Positions 59,751-64,000 of a stretch of 64,000 nt of DNA are shown in pieces (the first letter of the stretch is position 1; every line of letters begins with the position of its first letter). Made by a program: the position numbers and the translations under genes. The notes under the pieces were generated by a model, which did not search any database, had not been told where the DNA came from, and saw only the letters and a list, made by a program, of their open reading frames with translations. The stretch is from Diplonema japonicum. Its lineage: Eukaryota; Euglenozoa; Diplonemea; Diplonemida; Diplonemidae. The DNA lies in NCBI GenBank assembly GCA_964019335.1, contig OZ025743.1, positions 310,001 through 374,000 of the forward strand. The letters are read 5' to 3'.

Positions 59751-62700
59751 ATGGACGGGACACAGCAAGGAAGGGATGAGATGGGAGCACCTGGGGGTGT
59801 GGGCCTGGGTCGCCCTGTTCTCCCTCTTGCTGATCCCAGGGGTGAGGCAGGTGCTGGGGTGGGCATCAGGATGGCCCCCTCCTTCCTGCATGCTGCAGTG
59901 TTGTGGAAGAGGCCAGGGAGCAACAGGAGGACCACCTGCAGGTCAAGGGTACAGGTGGGGCCCCAAGGGGATGAATGGTCCGCCGGGGAGCTTGCTTGGC
60001 TAGCGGTAGGGGGCACCCTGGTGGGAAGCACTTCAGTTTGGATAGGGGGGCTGATGTCGCTCTGGGCCATGTCGGAAGTGATGGTGGGGAAAGCTGGTGC
60101 TGGCCCAACCCAGAGATTCGGACCGGTAAAGCTGAAGAAGACAAGACGCGGATCGAGAGGTCACTACCTGCCGGTGTACTTGGGCCCACCTAGAAGCTCA
60201 AGACGCAGAAAAAAGAAGGAGGACACCAAGCAAGCGGCGAAGGAACGAGCTGAGACAGAGGATAAGCTCTTTCAGGCCGAACACCTGGACCCCTTTGCGG
60301 ATTTGACGCTGGCAGGGGACGCGTTGCAAGGAGGTGGTGACCCTCCCCCCATGGATTTGGATGATGAGCACATGGAGGCGCAGAAGGAGGGGGAAAAAGA
60401 AGGATCAGACAAACATCAATGCCGGATGGAAGACTGCTCTTTCCACACCAGTGTGGCAAGCTGTCTAGTTAAGCACCTCAATGCGGTCCACCATCATTTT
60501 GTGAAACAAGAGCAGGCGAGGAGCATGAAGGTGAACCTCTGTGGAACGTGTGCTGCAGCGTGCTCGTCGAACCAGATGCACTGTGCACTACACAGGCAGC
60601 GGAATCTGTGGAACCCCGACAAACAACCCAGGGCCGGCAAGTCAGTGGACGAGATCATGAAGAGCTTCAAGCTGACGAGGAGATCGACGGAGAAGGACGG
60701 GAACTGCATGTTCCACGCCCTGGCCGGTTCGCTCAGGGAAGCCTACGGCGACCACACCCACATCAGGAGCGAGGTTGTAGAATGGATGAAACACCGGGAG
60801 GAGCACTATGCCCCGTTTTGCAGTGAGGGTTGGGACCGGTACTTGGAAGGGATGGGCACAGCAGCGACGTGGGGAGACCACTTGTGCCTGGCAGCCACAG
60901 CACAAGTGTTTGGCCACATGATACTCGTGGTTGCTGGGGGGAACAACCCAGTCCTGATGATAGGGGAGTACAACTCCGACCACGAGAAGGTGGTGGTGCT
61001 GGCGTACAACGGCAACCACTACGAGTATGCAGTCGGAGAGGAGGAGTCGATGATGATGCTCCTTGATGAGTCCCAATCGGTAGCTCTACAAAAGGCAGGT
61101 AAGCAACCCTCCGAGGCCCCGGGTGAGGACATCGGGGAGTGGGACATAATAGACTGTGCGATCCCTGGATACGGGAAGGCAGGGGTGTTGGACCAGATGG
61201 GGGCAAGGAACCAGCAATTCCTGTACTGTCCGGTGGTGAACTGCGCTAGGTCGAAGTGCAAAAGCACGACCCCGTTCAACTCGACAAGGGTATGGAAGTG
61301 TCACCTGGATGGGCACCTGGAGAGTGATGAGATCCCGGAGAGCGTTCTGAGGAGACTGGACCTCGAGAGGTGCCTGGTGTGCAGGGGCAACACAGAGGAG
61401 GCTTGGCTGAAGGACAACACAGAGGAGGCTTGGCTGCTGGTGGCGATGCTCCCCAAAGCCTGCCTGTGGAAGAAGAGGGGAGGGAAGAAGCGGGACAAGG
61501 AGACGGAGCTGAGTGTCCAGGCCAGATTGGAGGAGTGGGAGAAGGGAAATTACATGGCCCTCTGGAATAAGCTGGAATCAGGTGAGAAGGGGGAACCTAA
61601 GAACGACGAGGTCTCTAAGGTCGCCAGGGCCACGGAACTGTGCAGCAAAGGGAGGTTCTCAGCAGGAAACGCGGCGCTTGTAGCCCAGGGGCTGGCGGAA
61701 GACAATGAGGATTGCTGGAGAGCGCTGCAGAGCAAACATCCAGAGCCACTACACCCCCAATGGGACAACCCGGCGAAGACGAAGGAAGCGGTAGAAGTCT
61801 TGCCAGAAGAAGTGCTGGACGCAATCAGGGACTTCCCGAGGGGGACTGCTGCGGGACCGACTGGTCTGAGAGCCCAGCACATCAGGGACGCGGCGGACGG
61901 AGCTTTTGAGTCTCAAGGCTGTTTGATGTCGGTGACGAGGGCAGTCAACGCATTAGCTAGAGGCACGGCCCCTAGGGAGGTGGCTCCGCTGATGGCAGGG
62001 GCGAACCTTGTGGCCCTCAAGAAGAACGACAGGGACGTGCGGCCCATAGCCGTTGGGGATGTGCTGCGTCGGCTGGTGGGGAAATCCCTTGTGAAGAAGA
62101 TCGCTCCGGAAGTGGCCTCTTCGTACCTGAAGAAAGGCGGCCAGGTGGGGGTATCGGTCCCTGCTGGAATAGAGGCGGCTATACACACCATCAGGCAATA
62201 TGTGGACAGGGAACGGGGCAACAAGCAGGAAAACAAGGTGATCCTCAAGATCGACTACGCCAACGCCTTCAACAGTGTTTGTCGGAGGCAGCTGTGCTCA
62301 CAGGCCTATGAGCAAGCGTCGGGGCTGTATGCGTGGGCCGATTGGTGCTACAGGGTGCCCTCCCAATTATACTACAACGGAAAGGTGATTAAGTCCCAGG
62401 AAGGGGTGCAACAGGGGGACCCGATGGGACCGCTGCTGTTCTCTCTGGCCATCCAACCCCTGGTGAACAAGATAAGTGAAGACTGCAACCTGGACATCCT
62501 CCAGTTCTACCTGGACGATGGCGTCCTTGTGGGGAATGTGGATGAAGTGAGAAAGGCGTACAACATCTTGTGTGAGCTGAGCGGAATGATAGGGCTGAAA
62601 GTGAAACCCCAGAAGTGCGAGCTCATATGGGTTAGTGGCGACCTCCCCCAGACAGTGGAGGACACAGGCTTCGATGGCCTGACAGAAGAGAATTTCCACA

Positions 62701-64000
62701 AAGAGAGGAACTTCATGCTCCTGGGGGCGCCGATAGGATCGCCGGAGTACACGCAAGCCTTTCTGAACAAACGCTTGGACGCGCTGGAAGAGAACTTCGA
62801 CATGCTGACCAAGGTGGGGAGGCAGACAGGGTACACACTTCTCCGGTATTGCAGCTCATACAGCAAACTGGTGTTTTACATGAGAGTGGTCCCAGACTCG
62901 CATGTGGGAGGGGTCATGCACAGGTTCGACGAGATGGTGCGGAAGACGATGTCGAAGGTGTGCGGCATGCAGTTCGAGAACGGGTCGAAAGAATGGCAGC
63001 AGGCGAAACTGTCCGTAAAAGTCGGTGGGCTTGGGATGAGGAGCTGCCAGGAGCACCTGCGCGCGGCCAACATGGCTTCGAGGGCGTCGACGATGAAGCT
63101 GTGCAAGGAGCTGGATCCCAAATACGAACATGGGCTGGAAGGGGGTGTATGGGGGAGCTGGCTCGAGTGGTTCAACAGGACGAAAGGCGGCATGCAGATT
63201 ACACCCGACATGGTGGCCAAGGCCCCCCACATCTGCAGCCAGAGGTGGCTCTCTAGGGTGCTTGATGAGAAGGCGCTGGAGGACCTCTTGGCGAAAGCAG
63301 ATGCACGCTCGAGAGCGAGGTTGATGTCGGAGTCAATGCACTATGCGGGGGCGTGGTTGACGGCGACGCCTGACTTCTACAACCAGCTGTCGGACAACGA
63401 GTTTGGGGCTCTGATCAAGTGGTGGTTGGGGGCTCCGGTCTACAAGCAGGGTGAGAGCTGCCACGACCCGAGGTGCAAGACTGAGGGGATGGACGTTTGG
63501 GGTGACCATGCCCAGGGATGCGGCAACGCCAGGATTGCGAGGCACGACCGGGTGAAGGAGACCATCCACAGACACTGTCAGTGGGCCGGGGTGAGCGCAA
63601 CGATGGAGAAGACGGGGCTGATCCCGGGGTCGTCCCAGCGCAAACCCGCAAACCAGCAAACCCGCAAACCCGCAAACCCGCAAACCCGCAAACCCGCAAA
63701 CCCGCAAACCCGCAAACCCGCAAACCCGCAAACCCGCAAACCCGCAAACCCGCAAACCCGCAAACCCGCAAACCCGCAAACCCGCAAACCCGCAAGCCCG
63801 CAAACCCGCAAACCCGCAAACCCGCAAACCCGCAAACCCGCAAACCCGCAAACCCGCAAACCCGCAAACCCGCAAACCCGCAAACCCGCAAACCCGCAAA
63901 CCCGCAAACCCGCAAACCCGCAAACCCGCAAACCCGCAAACCCGCAAACCCGCAAACCCGCAAACCCGCAAACCCGCAAACCCGCAAACCCGCAAACCCG
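59751..64000 (+). CDS. OTU protease - reverse transcriptase polyprotein of a non-LTR retrotransposon (runs off window)
   Basis: The frame is open from ATG 59751 to the right edge (over 1400 codons). A C2H2 zinc finger is seen at residues 224-247 (C224, C229, H242, H247). The OTU-type cysteine protease has EKDGNCMFHAL (D316, C319) and the His in YNGNHYEY (H423). A second Cys/His finger follows (CPVVNC ... WKCHLDGH). The reverse transcriptase spans about 690-1000: KIDYANAFNSVCRRQ, GVQQGDPMGPLLFSLAIQPL, and catalytic FYLDDG near residue 919. A thumb and then a CCHC-like knuckle (SCHDPRC ... DHAQGC) precede the place where R2/CRE-type elements have a restriction-like endonuclease. That domain is absent: from about 63641 the frame becomes the 8-mer array. 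Expected: reverse transcription and insertion; zinc fingers for target recognition. No stop codons, so possibly recently active. Confidence 0.85.
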   Translation, partial: MDGTQQGRDEMGAPGGVGLGRPVLPLADPRGEAGAGVGIRMAPSFLHAAVLWKRPGSNRRTTCRSRVQVGPQGDEWSAGELAWLAVGGTLVGSTSVWIGGLMSLWAMSEVMVGKAGAGPTQRFGPVKLKKTRRGSRGHYLPVYLGPPRSSRRRKKKEDTKQAAKERAETEDKLFQAEHLDPFADLTLAGDALQGGGDPPPMDLDDEHMEAQKEGEKEGSDKHQCRMEDCSFHTSVASCLVKHLNAVHHHFVKQEQARSMKVNLCGTCAAACSSNQMHCALHRQRNLWNPDKQPRAGKSVDEIMKSFKLTRRSTEKDGNCMFHALAGSLREAYGDHTHIRSEVVEWMKHREEHYAPFCSEGWDRYLEGMGTAATWGDHLCLAATAQVFGHMILVVAGGNNPVLMIGEYNSDHEKVVVLAYNGNHYEYAVGEEESMMMLLDESQSVALQKAGKQPSEAPGEDIGEWDIIDCAIPGYGKAGVLDQMGARNQQFLYCPVVNCARSKCKSTTPFNSTRVWKCHLDGHLESDEIPESVLRRLDLERCLVCRGNTEEAWLKDNTEEAWLLVAMLPKACLWKKRGGKKRDKETELSVQARLEEWEKGNYMALWNKLESGEKGEPKNDEVSKVARATELCSKGRFSAGNAALVAQGLAEDNEDCWRALQSKHPEPLHPQWDNPAKTKEAVEVLPEEVLDAIRDFPRGTAAGPTGLRAQHIRDAADGAFESQGCLMSVTRAVNALARGTAPREVAPLMAGANLVALKKNDRDVRPIAVGDVLRRLVGKSLVKKIAPEVASSYLKKGGQVGVSVPAGIEAAIHTIRQYVDRERGNKQENKVILKIDYANAFNSVCRRQLCSQAYEQASGLYAWADWCYRVPSQLYYNGKVIKSQEGVQQGDPMGPLLFSLAIQPLVNKISEDCNLDILQFYLDDGVLVGNVDEVRKAYNILCELSGMIGLKVKPQKCELIWVSGDLPQTVEDTGFDGLTEENFHKERNFMLLGAPIGSPEYTQAFLNKRLDALEENFDMLTKVGRQTGYTLLRYCSSYSKLVFYMRVVPDSHVGGVMHRFDEMVRKTMSKVCGMQFENGSKEWQQAKLSVKVGGLGMRSCQEHLRAANMASRASTMKLCKELDPKYEHGLEGGVWGSWLEWFNRTKGGMQITPDMVAKAPHICSQRWLSRVLDEKALEDLLAKADARSRARLMSESMHYAGAWLTATPDFYNQLSDNEFGALIKWWLGAPVYKQGESCHDPRCKTEGMDVWGDHAQGCGNARIARHDRVKETIHRHCQWAGVSATMEKTGLIPGSSQRKPANQQTRKPANPQTRKPANPQTRKPANPQTRKPANPQTRKPANPQTRKPASPQTRKPANPQTRKPANPQTRKPANPQTRKPANPQTRKPANPQTRKPANPQTRKPANPQTRKPANPQT
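63641..64000. repeat. CAAACCCG 8-bp tandem array
   Basis: About 45 head-to-tail copies of CAAACCCG up to the edge, with variants near the left border (AAACCAGC) and near 63797 (AAGCCCGC). Strand asymmetric (TTTGCGGG on minus). The unit has no stop in any frame, so it reads as an 8-residue repeat RKPANPQT continuous with the retrotransposon ORF. Confidence 0.97.

Noticed and set aside
33333-63995. Minus-strand frames of the CAAACCCG array read as a VCGFAGLR-type repeat protein (63333-63995)
   Set aside because: Any frame through a stop-free 8-mer array is open; no start context or homologous structure, and the retrotransposon frame explains the flank.
63641-64000. True chromosome end
   Set aside because: On the plus strand the C-rich strand runs 5' to 3' toward the right edge; a right-hand telomere should show the G-rich strand.
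63641-64000. CRISPR array
   Set aside because: Units are contiguous 8-mers with no spacers, in a eukaryotic genome.

Overview
The window looks like nuclear DNA of a euglenozoan protist, most probably a diplonemid. Three things point there. (1) All twenty-one protein genes recognised between position 1 and 51.6 kb lie on the minus strand, like a kinetoplastid/diplonemid directional gene cluster. (2) Several short gaps between genes end in a pyrimidine tract plus AG just before the next start codon, as expected for spliced-leader (SL) trans-splicing. (3) A 37-bp segment at 58397-58433 ends in CAGTTTCTGTACTTTATTG, the conserved 3' half of kinetoplastid/diplonemid SL exons. Conventional introns are rare and only 36-48 bp long, with GTATG or GTGTGG donors; six can be placed or proposed in five genes. 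Intergenic DNA is dominated by very long A, T and G homopolymer runs.

Layout. 1-2527: start of a secreted protein with large internal repeats, running off the left edge. 2.5-4.4 kb: decayed coding fragments, a 440-bp palindromic foldback element and a smaller inverted-repeat element. 4.4-51.6 kb: the minus-strand cluster. In order along the plus coordinates it holds a zinc-finger/ADP-ribosyltransferase/ankyrin protein, a HEAT-like protein kinase, a PhyH-like dioxygenase, a legumain-type protease, a PH-like protein, a Rab21-like GTPase, a small zinc-binding protein, a TPR protein, a kinesin, a WD40/coiled-coil protein, a dimerisation/docking-domain protein, a short coiled-coil protein, a NEK-type kinase, a long coiled-coil protein with a degenerate cyclase-like domain, a KsgA/TFB1M-like methyltransferase, several coiled-coil proteins, an EF-hand potassium channel and an NAD-dependent epimerase-like protein. 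Many of these fit cytoskeletal, flagellar or trafficking roles, but nothing suggests that one pathway is grouped here.

51.6-64 kb is transposon-rich. It has a decayed piggyBac-like element with matching inverted termini, a minus-strand ubiquitin-like/leucine-rich-repeat gene, decayed fragments, the SL fossil, and a plus-strand non-LTR retrotransposon ORF (zinc finger, OTU protease, reverse transcriptase, CCHC knuckle). Near its 3' end this ORF passes into an array of the 8-mer CAAACCCG that runs off the right edge.

The most notable items are the SL fossil just upstream of an OTU-reverse transcriptase element, the 8-mer array replacing that element's C-terminus, the ultra-short homopolymer-cored introns, the ART-ankyrin fusion, and an 850-bp inverted-repeat element carrying two tail-to-tail Pol III-type promoter cassettes. 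All family assignments come from reading motifs by eye; no database search was possible.
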